A stretch of DNA of 64,000 nt from an uncultured Paracoccaceae bacterium (GCA_947499725.1 CANMPK010000001.1:1116001-1180000); one strand, 5' to 3'. Positions 1 to 9,194 are shown, counted from the stretch's first letter. Program-made: numbers and translations. The notes: a model not told the origin generated them from the letters alone.

Positions 1-103
1 CAGCTACCGCACCGTCGAAGAATACCGCGCGCGTCTGCTCAAAAAATTCGGTGCCCGCAAACTGGCCGAACTGGTGGCCAAGCTTTCCGGAATGCCGCTT
101 TAG
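1..103 (+). CDS. LuxR-type (FixJ-like) response regulator, C-terminal fragment
   Basis: Only the last 33 codons are in the window, ending at a TAG at 101-103. The peptide contains TVEEYRARLLKKFGARKLAEL, which resembles the recognition helix and following helix of a LuxR/FixJ-type helix-turn-helix (family pattern: TVE-hRA--KK-gArsl-ELV). It is therefore probably the DNA-binding end of a two-component response regulator. The receiver domain and start are outside the window, so the signal it answers cannot be read. A short hairpin at 154-170 lies downstream but has no clear T-run. The family call rests on a short stretch only. Confidence 0.6.
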   Translation, partial: SYRTVEEYRARLLKKFGARKLAELVAKLSGMPL

Positions 104-250
104 CACCTGTTTTCCCCTTGTTTCCGGCCCTCAAGCAGATATTTCTGCAACCCGAAAAGCCCCGCTTTTCCTTACGTGAATTATCGCCTATAAGCACCCT
201 CTAGGGGAAACAATCTAGACGCGCGTAATGTTGCGCAACAGAGGACAAAC

Positions 251-751
251 ATGAGCAAGAAAACCCACGAGTCTGATGTAGCCTTCATCCAGGCTTTGGC
301 AGAAATCCTGCAGCAAAACGACCTGACTGAAGTAGAAGTTATGCGCGAATACGGCGAAGACGACAGCATGAACGTGCGTGTCAGCCGTCAGCAAGAAGTG
401 GTTGCAGCCGCTGTTGCACCAGCTGCAATCGCAGCGGCACCAGCAGCCGTAGCAGCAGCGCCAGCCGCCGCAGCACCTGCAGCCGCACCAGCCGCAAGCG
501 AAGATCCTGCAAGCCATCCGGGCGCAGTGACCTCTCCGATGGTTGGTACCGTGTACCTGCAAACAGAACCAGGCGCGCCAACATTCATCACAGTGGGTGC
601 ATCCGTTTCTGAAGGTGACACACTGCTGATCGTTGAAGCGATGAAAACCATGAACCACATTCCTGCGCCAAAATCCGGCACAGTAAAACGCATTCTGGTC
701 GAAGACGGCGGAACTGTTGAATTCGGTGCACCACTGGTCATCATCGAGTAA
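251..751 (+). CDS. accB: Acetyl-CoA carboxylase biotin carboxyl carrier protein
   Basis: BCCP subunit of acetyl-CoA carboxylase, which carries the biotin moved between biotin carboxylase and carboxyltransferase in the first committed step of fatty acid synthesis. The 166-residue protein has the usual plan: an N-terminal segment (about 1-50), a flexible Ala/Pro-rich hinge (about 52-92) and a C-terminal biotinyl domain. The biotin site EAMKTMNH puts the acceptor lysine near residue 132. The ATG follows GAGGACAAAC. Its stop lies 9 bases before the accC start, so the two are almost certainly one transcript, matching their stoichiometric role. Confidence 0.97.
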   Translation: MSKKTHESDVAFIQALAEILQQNDLTEVEVMREYGEDDSMNVRVSRQQEVVAAAVAPAAIAAAPAAVAAAPAAAAPAAAPAASEDPASHPGAVTSPMVGTVYLQTEPGAPTFITVGASVSEGDTLLIVEAMKTMNHIPAPKSGTVKRILVEDGGTVEFGAPLVIIE

Positions 752-760
752 GGCACGGGT

Positions 761-2107
761 ATGTTTGACAAAATCCTAATTGCCAACCGTGGTGAGATCG
801 CCCTGCGCGTGATCCGCGCCTGCCGCGAGATGGGCATCCAATCGGTTGCGGTGCACTCCACCGCAGACGCCGATGCGATGCACGTTCGCATGGCAGATGA
901 GGCCATCTGCATCGGCCCGGCACCGGGCACCGAAAGCTATCTGAACATGGCGTCCTTGATTGCCGCCTGTGAAGTCACTGGCGCTCAAGCGATCCACCCA
1001 GGCTACGGCTTCCTGTCTGAAAACGCGAACTTCGTGCAGATCGTGGAAGACCATGACCTGACGTTTATCGGCCCAACAGCCGAGCACATCCGCGTCATGG
1101 GCGACAAGATCACCGCGAAAGACACCATGAAAGAACTGGGCGTTCCATGCGTTCCGGGCTCTGACGGTGGCGTTCCTGATCTGGCAACAGCCAAAAAGAT
1201 CGGCGAAGAAATCGGCTATCCAGTGATCATCAAAGCCACAGCCGGTGGCGGTGGTCGCGGCATGAAAGTGGCCCAGACAGCCGCGGACATGGAATCAGCC
1301 TTCATGACAGCGCGCGCCGAGGGTAAATCTAACTTCGGCAACGACGAAGTCTACATCGAGAAATACCTGACCACACCACGCCACATCGAAATTCAGGTGT
1401 TCGGCGACGGTAAAGGTAAAGCAGTTCATTTGGGTGAACGCGACTGTTCCTTGCAGCGTCGCCACCAGAAAGTGTTCGAAGAGGCCCCAGGCCCGACGAT
1501 CACCCCAGAAGAACGTGCGGCCATCGGTAAGGTCTGTGCGGATGCGGTTGCGAAAATCAACTACATCGGCGCGGGGACAATCGAATTCCTCTACGAAAAC
1601 GGCGAGTTCTATTTCATCGAAATGAACACCCGTCTTCAGGTGGAACACCCAGTCACCGAGGCCATCTTTGGCGTCGATCTGGTGCGCGAACAAATCCGCG
1701 TTGCCTCTGGCATGGATATGTCCTTCGGTCAGGATGATCTGGAAATCAACGGTCACTCTATCGAAGTGCGCATCAACGCCGAGCGTCTGCCAAACTTCGC
1801 CCCTTGCCCAGGCAAGATCACCGCGTATCACGCACCAGGTGGTCTGGGGGTTCGTATGGATTCCGCGCTCTACACCGGCTATTCCATCCCGCCTTACTAT
1901 GACAGCTTGATCGGCAAGCTGATCGTACATGGCCGCGACCGCGACGAGGCTCTGGCCCGTCTGCACCGCGCTCTGGGCGAGCTGATCGTGGACGGTATCG
2001 ATACAACGGTGCCTCTGTTCCACGCCCTGCTGGAAGAAGGTGATATTCACTCTGGTGAGTATAACATTCACTGGCTGGAAAAATGGCTGGAAGCCACATA
2101 CGGCTAA
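761..2107 (+). CDS. accC: Acetyl-CoA carboxylase biotin carboxylase subunit
   Basis: ATP-dependent biotin carboxylase (448 aa, normal family length) that carboxylates the biotin on AccB. The N-terminal domain starts [17 protein letters not shown], typical of biotin carboxylases. The ATP-grasp domain has the glycine-rich loop [12 protein letters not shown] (about residues 159-170) and the metal and substrate motifs [14 protein letters not shown] (about 288-301). It follows accB at 9 bases and is followed 19 bases later by aat on the same strand. Cytoplasmic. No unusual features seen. Confidence 0.98.
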   Translation: MFDKILIANRGEIALRVIRACREMGIQSVAVHSTADADAMHVRMADEAICIGPAPGTESYLNMASLIAACEVTGAQAIHPGYGFLSENANFVQIVEDHDLTFIGPTAEHIRVMGDKITAKDTMKELGVPCVPGSDGGVPDLATAKKIGEEIGYPVIIKATAGGGGRGMKVAQTAADMESAFMTARAEGKSNFGNDEVYIEKYLTTPRHIEIQVFGDGKGKAVHLGERDCSLQRRHQKVFEEAPGPTITPEERAAIGKVCADAVAKINYIGAGTIEFLYENGEFYFIEMNTRLQVEHPVTEAIFGVDLVREQIRVASGMDMSFGQDDLEINGHSIEVRINAERLPNFAPCPGKITAYHAPGGLGVRMDSALYTGYSIPPYYDSLIGKLIVHGRDRDEALARLHRALGELIVDGIDTTVPLFHALLEEGDIHSGEYNIHWLEKWLEATYG

Positions 2108-2126
2108 GCATTAGGACGCGCATCAT

Positions 2127-2765
2127 ATGGCAGAGATCACACCTGCACTGTTGATGCGCGGCTACGCCATGGGGGTTTTCCCTATGTCAGAACATCGGGA
2201 CGATCCAGAAATCTTCTGGGTCGACCCAAAACGCCGCGGCGTCTTTCCCATCTCAGATTTCCATATCTCCCGCAGCCTCGCGCGCCGTATGCGCAAAGGC
2301 GGCTTTCGCGTGTCTTTGAATGAAGCCTTTGACCAAGTGCTTGATGGCTGCGCAGACCGTGAAGACACCTGGATCAACGAGAAAATTTACAGCCTTTACA
2401 TGAACTTGCATGAAACAGCGCAAGCGCATTCATTGGAAGTTTGGAACGAAGAAGATAAGCTGATCGGCGGCGTCTACGGCGTCACGCTTGGCGCGGCCTT
2501 CTTTGGCGAAAGCATGTTTTCGCGGGCCACAGACGCCAGCAAAATCGCTTTGGCCTTCCTCACCGCGCATCTGCACAACACAGGTTTCACCCTGTTTGAC
2601 ACGCAGTTCATCACGCCGCACCTTGCCTCGCTCGGGGCCATCGAAATCCCGCGCGCGCAATACCTAGATCAATTGTCAGAAGCGATCACAAAAGCGGCTG
2701 ACATTCAGTCAGCCCCCCTACCCAGCGTTCAAGACGTGGTGCAGCGCAGAACCCAAATATCATAA
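2127..2765 (+). CDS. aat: Leucyl/phenylalanyl-tRNA--protein transferase
   Basis: Aat adds Leu or Phe from charged tRNA to proteins with N-terminal Arg or Lys, marking them for ClpS/ClpAP degradation (N-end rule). The 212-aa product has the family signatures: an N-terminal YAMGVFPMSE and the central GGVYGVTLGAAFFGESMFSR block followed by SKIALAFL. It is 19 bases after accC. Its last 37 bases overlap the end of the DUF2155 gene on the opposite strand (2729-2765), so both C-termini are encoded by the same DNA. Confidence 0.96.
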   Translation: MAEITPALLMRGYAMGVFPMSEHRDDPEIFWVDPKRRGVFPISDFHISRSLARRMRKGGFRVSLNEAFDQVLDGCADREDTWINEKIYSLYMNLHETAQAHSLEVWNEEDKLIGGVYGVTLGAAFFGESMFSRATDASKIALAFLTAHLHNTGFTLFDTQFITPHLASLGAIEIPRAQYLDQLSEAITKAADIQSAPLPSVQDVVQRRTQIS

Positions 2766-3175
2766 CGCGCGTGATCCATAGCGCTCAACGCTGGAGAAGA
2801 TGCGATCATCCAGCCCTGAAACAAAGGATCGACCGCATCCGGCCCGTCATAGATCGTCAGAAAGGCATAGGCCTCACCCGTGGCGTTGTCATCTGGATAG
2901 CGGCATTCCGCCAAGTCGATCCGCAATTGGCCAAAGGTCACGCTAAACCCGTTTTGCAGCTCAACATCGGCAACATCACCCGTCACCTTGTCCAAACCAC
3001 GCAGAATTGCGCCCGTGCCAGCAACGGCCCGCGCTTCTTCGGTGATATGCTCAAAGATCGGTGCTTGAGTCAGGCTAATGCCCTCTTCCAACCCATTCAG
3101 CTCTTCCACAACAATTTGTTGCGCCGAAGCAGCCGTGCAAAAACACGCCAAAGCAATGCCACTCAGCCACTTCAT
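2729..3175 (-). CDS. DUF2155 domain-containing secreted protein
   Basis: A 148-aa protein with an N-terminal signal peptide (about residues 1-18, ending at ASA-QQ). The C-terminal signature CRYPDDN...QGWMIASSPALSAMDHARYDIWVLRC is that of DUF2155, small exported proteins of unknown function in Alphaproteobacteria. Two cysteines, in the CRYP and VLRC motifs, could form a disulfide. The start overlaps the stop of the upstream mlaD-like gene by 4 bases (ATGA), so they are probably translationally coupled. It converges on and overlaps the 3' end of aat. Function unknown; an envelope role is suggested only by the neighbours. Confidence 0.85.
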   Translation of the reverse strand: MKWLSGIALACFCTAASAQQIVVEELNGLEEGISLTQAPIFEHITEEARAVAGTGAILRGLDKVTGDVADVELQNGFSVTFGQLRIDLAECRYPDDNATGEAYAFLTIYDGPDAVDPLFQGWMIASSPALSAMDHARYDIWVLRCTTS

Positions 3176-3618
3176 TCGTCGCCACCAGAAACAAATTTCA
3201 ACAACAAGGAAATCAAGCTGACCGAGCCCTGCGTATCATAAATCTCTCCGCCGGGCTCCAGATTGAAGGGAGAGCCACCCGGAAGCAGTTCCACATAGTT
3301 CCCGCCCAACAGGCCCTCGGAAGAAATCACAATCGAAGAGTCATCCGGCAAAGACACGCCATCAATCACAGAAATTTCGGCATCGGCGCGAAAAGTCTCT
3401 GGGTTCAGGCTGATATCGGTGACAGAGCCAATCTTAACCCCAGCCAAACGCACATCCGTGCCAACAGTCACCCCTTCGATAGATCGAAAAGACGCCGTCA
3501 ACGGATAGCCGCCAGACTTGCCGCCAAAACCAGCGGTCTGGCCCATATACAAAACAAAGCCGACTGCGGCGGCCAAAACGATACCGCCGACTGCGATTTC
3601 TGTCTTCTGCGCTTCCAT
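3172..3618 (-). CDS. mlaD: MlaD-family (MCE domain) lipid-asymmetry transport protein
   Basis: Substrate-binding MCE protein anchored in the inner membrane, expected to work with an MlaFE ABC transporter in phospholipid movement between the membranes. The 148-aa form starts MEAQKTEIAVGGIVLAA. It has one N-terminal membrane helix (about 8-28) and an MCE domain with TDVRLAGVKIGSVTDISL and EGLLGGNYVELLPGG. I chose the ATG at 3618; a further upstream start would add a non-conserved basic stretch before this family-typical N-terminus. No mlaE or mlaF gene is in the window. It lies 10 bases after the NDUFA12 gene. Confidence 0.9.
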   Translation of the reverse strand: MEAQKTEIAVGGIVLAAAVGFVLYMGQTAGFGGKSGGYPLTASFRSIEGVTVGTDVRLAGVKIGSVTDISLNPETFRADAEISVIDGVSLPDDSSIVISSEGLLGGNYVELLPGGSPFNLEPGGEIYDTQGSVSLISLLLKFVSGGDE

Positions 3619-3628
3619 GATTAATCCG

Positions 3629-4012
3629 TTACTCTGGCTGCCAAGCTTCGTAATCCGCACGCGCCTCTGGCGTTTTCGCGCGAATAGACCCCGCTGGCGC
3701 ATAGGCCATTGCTGTGCCTGTCAGGTTTTCCTGATGCGGCTTTTCCCACACTTTGTGTTTCAGCGGCTTTTCAGAAGGCACTTCGTCAAAGGTGCGGTGC
3801 AGCCAACCATGCCAATCCGCGCCAATCCGGCTCGCCTCAACTTCACCGTTGTAAATCACCCAGCGTTTGCTGTCGTCGCGGTTGCGGTAATACATATTAC
3901 CCTGATCATCCTCGCCCACCTTTTCGCCTTTACGCCATGTATGCACACGTGTGTTCAGGGTTTGGCCGTTCCACCAGGTAACTGCGCTCAGTAGAGTGTT
4001 CAGAATGCCCAT
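3629..4012 (-). CDS. NADH:ubiquinone oxidoreductase subunit NDUFA12 family protein
   Basis: A 127-aa homologue of the complex I accessory subunit NDUFA12 (B17.2), shared between mitochondria and Alphaproteobacteria. Typical motifs are [24 protein letters not shown]-like [15 protein letters not shown] and [13 protein letters not shown]. It first in a minus-strand trio with mlaD and the DUF2155 gene, an order common in Rhodobacterales. It probably stabilises complex I at the inner membrane. The main nuo operon is not in the window. Confidence 0.93.
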   Translation of the reverse strand: MGILNTLLSAVTWWNGQTLNTRVHTWRKGEKVGEDDQGNMYYRNRDDSKRWVIYNGEVEASRIGADWHGWLHRTFDEVPSEKPLKHKVWEKPHQENLTGTAMAYAPAGSIRAKTPEARADYEAWQPE

Positions 4013-4378
4013 ATTTGCCTCCGCAAGTTGCCAATTTGGTATGCCCCATCGAAAGGCAAAGGTCTAGTCTCTCAGCGCCCTTCTAAAGCATCCTATGCGC
4101 AATGGGTTAAATTCCGCCCAAACCACCAGAGTATCGCGTCAATCTGCCGCTCAAAACATCTTGAAAATGCAGATTTTTCACCCCAGCCCCAAAGAAACCG
4201 CATGTTTTCAGCACTCTATCTCAGCAAAATGCCCCCTCAAGTCAGAGAAATTTGTTTCCCATGCGGAAAAAACTTAGGGAAAATCGCCCTTAACTTCCCC
4301 ATTTTACCCTTAAAAGCCTAGCCTATGATGTAACAGCCGTGTAAACGCGGCGTACTGCAGCTATCAGGGAACAGACCG
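4013..4378. other. Intergenic region between NDUFA12 gene and nadA
   Basis: This 366-base gap separates divergently transcribed genes, so it should hold both promoters. It is richer in A+T than its neighbours, especially 4230-4330. Open frames inside it have no recognisable protein and no good ribosome site. A plausible but unproven nadA promoter lies near 4300-4330. I see no known riboswitch or clear operator. Confidence 0.5.
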
Positions 4379-5428
4379 TTGCTCGATCTTACCAACGTGC
4401 GCTCAACACTTTCAGAACACTATGATCTTGAACCAAACGCCGATCTCGCGGCGTCCATGCAAGACATTTATTCCAAAATGGACCGCGTGATCACACCCGC
4501 CGATTGGGTGACTTTCGCGCCATACGTCAAAGCCATCAACGAAGTGAAGGCCAAGCGCAACGCGGTCATTCTGGGTCACAACTACATGACCCCGGAAATC
4601 TTCCACGGCGTGTCTGACTTCGTGGGCGACAGCCTGCAATTGGCGATCAAAGCCACCGAAGTCGAAGCGGATGTGATCGTCCAATGTGGCGTCCACTTCA
4701 TGGCGGAAACCTCTAAAATTCTTAGCCCATCCAAAACCGTGCTGATGCCAGATATGGAAGCGGGCTGCTCTTTGGCAGAATCCATCACCGCCGAGGGCGT
4801 TGAAGAAATGCGCGCCAAATACCCAGGCGCCCCTGTTGTGTCCTATGTGAACACAACCGCCGAAGTAAAAGCCGCATCCGATATCTGCTGCACCAGCTCC
4901 AACGCTGTGGCCATCGTGAATGCGATGGAAAGCGATACGGTCATCATGACCCCGGACCAATATCTGGCGCAAAACGTCGCAAACGAAAGCCACAAAAACG
5001 TGGTTTACTGGCCGGGCTCTTGCATCGTGCACGAACAATACACCGCCAAAGATCTCCGCGACTTCCGCGAATGGAACCCAGGCACCCGCCTGATCGCCCA
5101 CCCGGAATGCCCGCCAGACGTTGTGGCCGAGGCTGATTTCTCCGGCTCCACAAGCGGCATCCTAAAATACGTGCATGACGAAAAGCCTGAAAAGGCCATG
5201 CTGATCACGGAATGTTCGATGGCGTCCAACATCGCTGACGAACTGCCAGAGGTGGATTTCGTCGGCCCATGTAACATGTGCCCATACATGAAGAAAATCA
5301 CGCTAGAGAAGGTCCTCTACGTGCTGCACACAATGGAAAATCAGGTCGAAGTTGACCCTGAGATGGCCGACAAAGCCCGCCTGTCCGTGCAACGCATGAT
5401 CGATCTATCCCGCCAGCTTGGTATCTAA
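4379..5428 (+). CDS. nadA: Quinolinate synthase A
   Basis: NadA condenses iminoaspartate (from NadB) with dihydroxyacetone phosphate to give quinolinate, using a [4Fe-4S] cluster. The 349-aa protein has the cluster-associated cysteines in VQCGVHFMAE, ICCTSSNA and GPCNMCPYMK, plus the NAVILGHNYMTPEI substrate loop. The start is a TTG at 4379, preceded by CAGGGAACAG. The family N-terminus (MLDL...) supports it over the internal ATG at 4457. It is first of nadA-nadB-nadC; nadB starts 9 bases after its stop. The rare start codon may limit translation. Confidence 0.97.
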   Translation: MLDLTNVRSTLSEHYDLEPNADLAASMQDIYSKMDRVITPADWVTFAPYVKAINEVKAKRNAVILGHNYMTPEIFHGVSDFVGDSLQLAIKATEVEADVIVQCGVHFMAETSKILSPSKTVLMPDMEAGCSLAESITAEGVEEMRAKYPGAPVVSYVNTTAEVKAASDICCTSSNAVAIVNAMESDTVIMTPDQYLAQNVANESHKNVVYWPGSCIVHEQYTAKDLRDFREWNPGTRLIAHPECPPDVVAEADFSGSTSGILKYVHDEKPEKAMLITECSMASNIADELPEVDFVGPCNMCPYMKKITLEKVLYVLHTMENQVEVDPEMADKARLSVQRMIDLSRQLGI

Positions 5429-5437
5429 AGGATAGAC

Positions 5438-7006
5438 ATGAAAACCGTCACAACCGATCGCATCGTCATTGTGGGCGCCGGTCTTGGCGCGCTCTATGCC
5501 GCGCTGAAACTCGCGCCGCGTCCGGTTGTGATGATCTCCCCTGAACCGCTTGGCAAAGGCGCAAGCTCTGCTTGGGCGCAAGGCGGCGTTGCAGCGGCGA
5601 TGGATTCCGGCGACAGCCCAGAAAGCCACGCGCGCGATACGCTCAATGCTGGCGCAGGCACGGTTAACGCAGATGTCGCCCAGATGGTCACACGCGAAGC
5701 GCGTGATCATATTCTCGACCTCACAACCATGGGCACGCCCTTTGATCGCACTGACGATGGCGAATACGTGCTGTCACGCGAAGCCGCCCACAGCTATGCC
5801 CGCGTGGTCCGCGTCAAAGGCGACCAAGCCGGCGCCGAAATCATGGCCGCGTTGATCGACCAAGTCGCCAAAACCCCAAGCATCCAAGTGCTCGAAGGCA
5901 CGATGGCTGTGTCTTTGGACACAGAAGATGGCAAAGTCACCGGCATCGCCATCCAAGACAGTAACGAGACCCGCTCCGCCCCCATCATGCTGCGCGGCGC
6001 AGGCTACTTGCTGGCAGGCGGCGGCTCTGGCGGGCTTTACGCTGTCACAACCAACCCACCCCGCATTCGCGGTCAGGTGATCGGCATGGCCGCCCGCGCA
6101 GGCGCTGTGATTGCTGACGCAGAATTCGTGCAATTCCACCCAACCGCGATGGACGTGGGCGAAGACCCAGCGCCTTTGGCCACCGAGGCCCTCCGCGGTG
6201 AAGGCGCAATCCTGATCAACAAGGATGGCGAACGCTTCATGCAAGCCCTGCACCCAGACGCCGAACTCGCCCCGCGCGATGTTGTGGCCCGTGGGATCTT
6301 CGCGCAGGTGCAAGCGGGCAAACGCCCAATGCTCGACACGCGCGACAGCATCGGCGCAGAAATCAAAGAGCTTTTCCCAAGCGTCGCAGAATACTGCGCC
6401 CGCAACGGCATCGACCCTGCGACAGACCCAATCCCTGTCGCTCCTGCCGCGCATTACCACATGGGCGGCATCAAAACAGACACCTCAGGCCAAGCCACCC
6501 TTGGCAACCTCTGGGTCTGCGGCGAAGCCTCTAGCACCGGCCTACACGGCGCAAACCGTCTGGCCAGCAACGGCCTGCTCGAAGCGCTGGTCTACGCACG
6601 CATCTGCGCCGAAGGCATCGAGGCGCAGATCCCTGCGCCTACCGGCACGAGCGCGGCAATTTCTCTGGATTTCCAAGGCGATGGCAACCCGCCAGACGCC
6701 GAAGCCGTCACCGCCCTGCGCCAAACCATGACCAACCACGTGGGCGTTGTGCGCAACGCCGAAGGGCTGATGCAAGCGCTGCACAACATCGCAGCGCTCG
6801 AACAGCGCGATCCGTCGCCAAGCTTTCAAAACATGTGCGCCACAGCCACGCTGATCACGCTCTGCGCTCTGCAGCGCGAGGAATCGCGCGGCGCCCATGA
6901 ACGCTCTGATTTCCCAGACACGCTCCCCGGCGCTGGGGAACGCTCTGAAATGACCTATGCCAACGCGCTGAACGCGCGCGATACGCTGCTAAAGGAAACC
7001 ACATGA
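5438..7006 (+). CDS. nadB: L-aspartate oxidase
   Basis: FAD-dependent oxidation of L-aspartate to iminoaspartate, feeding NadA. The 522-aa protein has the FAD-binding GAGLGALYAAL near the N-terminus, SSAWAQGGVAAAMD, and the late motif GEASSTGLHGANRLASNGLLEALV, all diagnostic of L-aspartate oxidases rather than succinate dehydrogenase flavoproteins. It is the middle gene of the NAD operon. Its final TGA overlaps the ATG of nadC by 4 bases (ATGA), indicating coupled translation. Confidence 0.97.
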   Translation: MKTVTTDRIVIVGAGLGALYAALKLAPRPVVMISPEPLGKGASSAWAQGGVAAAMDSGDSPESHARDTLNAGAGTVNADVAQMVTREARDHILDLTTMGTPFDRTDDGEYVLSREAAHSYARVVRVKGDQAGAEIMAALIDQVAKTPSIQVLEGTMAVSLDTEDGKVTGIAIQDSNETRSAPIMLRGAGYLLAGGGSGGLYAVTTNPPRIRGQVIGMAARAGAVIADAEFVQFHPTAMDVGEDPAPLATEALRGEGAILINKDGERFMQALHPDAELAPRDVVARGIFAQVQAGKRPMLDTRDSIGAEIKELFPSVAEYCARNGIDPATDPIPVAPAAHYHMGGIKTDTSGQATLGNLWVCGEASSTGLHGANRLASNGLLEALVYARICAEGIEAQIPAPTGTSAAISLDFQGDGNPPDAEAVTALRQTMTNHVGVVRNAEGLMQALHNIAALEQRDPSPSFQNMCATATLITLCALQREESRGAHERSDFPDTLPGAGERSEMTYANALNARDTLLKETT

Positions 7007-7851
7007 GTTTTGCCACCGTCCCTGATCTGATCCTAGAACCGATGATCAAAAACGCCCTGATGGAAGATCTGGGCAGCTACGGCGACGTGACAACCCGCGC
7101 GGTGATCCCTGCAGACGTCACCTACAATGCCAAACTGAACGCCCGCGAAGATGCGGTTGTCTCTGGCATGCAAGTGGCCGCACTGACCTTCCGCCTTGTG
7201 GACCCATCGCTGGAAATCACCACACATATTACCGATGGGCAGCCTTGCAAAAAAGGCGACGTGCTGATGGAAATCAAAGGCAAGGCATCATCTATCCTGT
7301 CTGGCGAGCGCGTGGCCCTAAACTACGCAGGCCGCCTGACTGGCATCGCCACCAAAACCGCAGGTTTCGTGGCCGAAGCCAAAGGCACCAAAGCGCGCGT
7401 CACATGTACCCGCAAAACCACGCCAAACATGCGCCTCGTGGAAAAACTCGCCGTTCTGCATGGTGGCGGTCACAACCACCGCTATTCGCTGTCTGATGCG
7501 ATCATGATCAAAGACAACCACATCGCAGCCGCTGGCGGCGTGCGTCAGGTTCTGGAAGCCACCAAACTACACGCCAGCCACATGATGGCGGTTGAGATCG
7601 AGGTGGACCGTCTGGACCAATTGACCGAGGTTCTCGAAGTCGGCGGCGCATCTGTTGTCCTGCTAGACAACATGGACAACGACGATCTGCGCAAAGCAGT
7701 CAAAATGGTCGATGGCCGCATCAAAACCGAGGCCAGCGGCAATGTGAAACTCGACCGCATCGCATCGATTGCGGCCACCGGTGTCGACTACATCTCTTCG
7801 GGCGCGTTGACCCATTCGGCACGCACAGTCGATCTGGGTCTAGACTTCTAA
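7003..7851 (+). CDS. nadC: Nicotinate-nucleotide pyrophosphorylase (carboxylating)
   Basis: Quinolinate phosphoribosyltransferase, converting quinolinate and PRPP to nicotinate mononucleotide, CO2 and PPi. It has 282 aa, with the signatures LMEDLGSYGDVTTRAV, TCTRKTTPNMRLVEKLAVLHGGG and ASGNVKLDRIASIAATGVDYISSGALTHS. It overlaps nadB by 4 bases. Its last 4 bases also overlap the 3' end of the SGNH hydrolase gene on the other strand, leaving no room for a terminator between the two. Confidence 0.97.
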   Translation: MSFATVPDLILEPMIKNALMEDLGSYGDVTTRAVIPADVTYNAKLNAREDAVVSGMQVAALTFRLVDPSLEITTHITDGQPCKKGDVLMEIKGKASSILSGERVALNYAGRLTGIATKTAGFVAEAKGTKARVTCTRKTTPNMRLVEKLAVLHGGGHNHRYSLSDAIMIKDNHIAAAGGVRQVLEATKLHASHMMAVEIEVDRLDQLTEVLEVGGASVVLLDNMDNDDLRKAVKMVDGRIKTEASGNVKLDRIASIAATGVDYISSGALTHSARTVDLGLDF

Positions 7852-8522
7852 GACCCCAAGATTTTCTGGGCCACCAAATCAGCAAACCCCACATGGGTCT
7901 CAGCCTCCCAGTGAATGGCATCCGCCTCACTGGCTTGCAAAGTCTTGTTTGGATCAAGAAAGGCGCAGCCTGCGTCTTCTGCCAGCTTTTGCAAACAGGC
8001 TGGCAGTAGCTGTGACACCTCCACCCCATCTGAAAAATCCAACAGCCGTTTCCGGCGTTCTTTTTCAGCCAGCGCCCCATCCAATCGCACAGTCAAAGGC
8101 GCAACCAAGATCAAGCGCGCAGAAGACCCCGCAACAACTTCACCAGATCGCAGGATCAACTGCACCAAATGGGCCAAACCGTTTGTGATATCAAACTCTG
8201 ACAAACCAAATCGGCGCTTAAAATCATTGGTTCCCAACATCAGCACAACATGATGCACCGGCTTATGACTGCGCAACGCAACCTGCAGATCATCATAGGC
8301 GCTATTCAGGCGCATCACAGGATCAGGACCAACCGCCGTACGCCCGCTTAACCCTTCTGACACCACGTCGTAGTCAGGGCCAAGCAATCCACCAAGCCGC
8401 CCCACCCATCGCACATCTCGCGGATATCGTTGACCTGTCACAGGAACCGAGCCCCAAGTGTTTGAATCGCCAAAACACAGAACCCGCTTTTCGCTCGGCT
8501 CTGTCAGCTTGTCATTTGTCAT
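7848..8522 (-). CDS. SGNH/GDSL-family hydrolase (arylesterase-like)
   Basis: Predicted serine esterase of the SGNH fold. Block I is CFGDSNTWGS near residue 17 (nucleophile Ser), block III is LGTNDFK, and a late DAIHWEAETHVG supplies Asp and His. These match the TesA/arylesterase-like group with GDSNTWG. I place the start at the ATG at 8522 (MTNDKLTEPS..., 224 aa), 8 bases after an AGGGGG ribosome site; a longer form from 8561 is possible. There is no signal peptide, so it is probably cytoplasmic. Substrate unknown. It converges on nadC with a 4-base overlap. Confidence 0.88.
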   Translation of the reverse strand: MTNDKLTEPSEKRVLCFGDSNTWGSVPVTGQRYPRDVRWVGRLGGLLGPDYDVVSEGLSGRTAVGPDPVMRLNSAYDDLQVALRSHKPVHHVVLMLGTNDFKRRFGLSEFDITNGLAHLVQLILRSGEVVAGSSARLILVAPLTVRLDGALAEKERRKRLLDFSDGVEVSQLLPACLQKLAEDAGCAFLDPNKTLQASEADAIHWEAETHVGFADLVAQKILGS

Positions 8523-8638
8523 TAAGTGCCCCCTTGTTCGGGGCAAACTACCCAAGTTCACAGCTTGGGTCTATGGAATGCCCCGCAAAACTTCGGGGCA
8601 CTCAAAGGCTAAAGCCACCGCAACGTGAAGGCTTGTTG

Positions 8639-8684
8639 TGAAATGTACATTTCAGCACCTGAAAGGGGCGAATTGTACATTTCA
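8639..8684 (+). repeat. Dispersed intergenic repeat, copy A
   Basis: Begins with the perfect 16-base palindrome TGAAATGTACATTTCA. GTACATTTC is followed after exactly 7 bases by GAAAGGGGCGAATTG, then a second GTACATTTCA. The same two blocks at the same spacing occur at 34238-34282 and, inverted, at 43882-43925. This copy lies just beyond the nusB stop. Two hairpin-forming stretches (about 8549-8572 and 8579-8601) lie between it and the SGNH gene. Confidence 0.75.
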
Positions 8685-8693
8685 GATGGGCGT

Positions 8694-9179
8694 TTAAAAC
8701 GCTTCCGGCTTGGCTTCGCGGGCCATGTGATCCAGCACAGCGTTCACAAACTGGCTCTCTTTTCCCTCAGGGAAGAAGCTCTGCGCGACCTGAACAAACT
8801 CCACAATCACCACTTTTGGCGGCGTATCATGCTGCGTCAGCTCTGCACCTGCAGCGCGGAACAGCGCACGCAAAGTGCTGTCGATGCGGCCCAATGGCCA
8901 TTTGGCCACCAACGCGCGATCTGTCATTTGGTCGATCAAAGCCTGATGGTTCACAGCCTCTTCCAGCAAGGAAGAAAAGAGTGAGGTATCGCCCTCAAGC
9001 ATCTCATAACCATCAAACTTTTCGCCAAAGCGGTGATCCAGAAACTGCACCCGAACCTGATCATAAGTCTGATCAGAATGTTCCATCTGATACAGCGCCT
9101 GCACCGCGAAAAAGCGGGCGGCGGATTTCATTTTGCGTTTCTGGTTCCCAGAAAGGTTTGAACGTGTCTCAGAGGTCAT
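8694..9179 (-). CDS. nusB: Transcription antitermination factor NusB
   Basis: NusB binds boxA RNA with S10 (NusE) in rRNA antitermination complexes. The 161-aa protein has the family features RFFAVQALYQMEHSD at the N-terminus and the C-terminal PPKVVIVEFVQVAQSFFPEGKESQFVNAVLD. It is last in a minus-strand run ribE, ribB, ribH, nusB; the ribH-nusB pairing is conserved in many bacteria. The gap from ribH is 15 bases. No terminator with a strong T-run follows; dispersed repeat copy A starts 10 bases beyond its stop. Confidence 0.95.
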   Translation of the reverse strand: MTSETRSNLSGNQKRKMKSAARFFAVQALYQMEHSDQTYDQVRVQFLDHRFGEKFDGYEMLEGDTSLFSSLLEEAVNHQALIDQMTDRALVAKWPLGRIDSTLRALFRAAGAELTQHDTPPKVVIVEFVQVAQSFFPEGKESQFVNAVLDHMAREAKPEAF

Positions 9180-9194
9180 GCGGCTCGTGTACCT

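Noticed and set aside
4028-4321. Open frame of 97 codons before nadA
   Set aside because: No ribosome site, no recognisable motif and A+T-rich promoter-like base composition; it is treated as intergenic.
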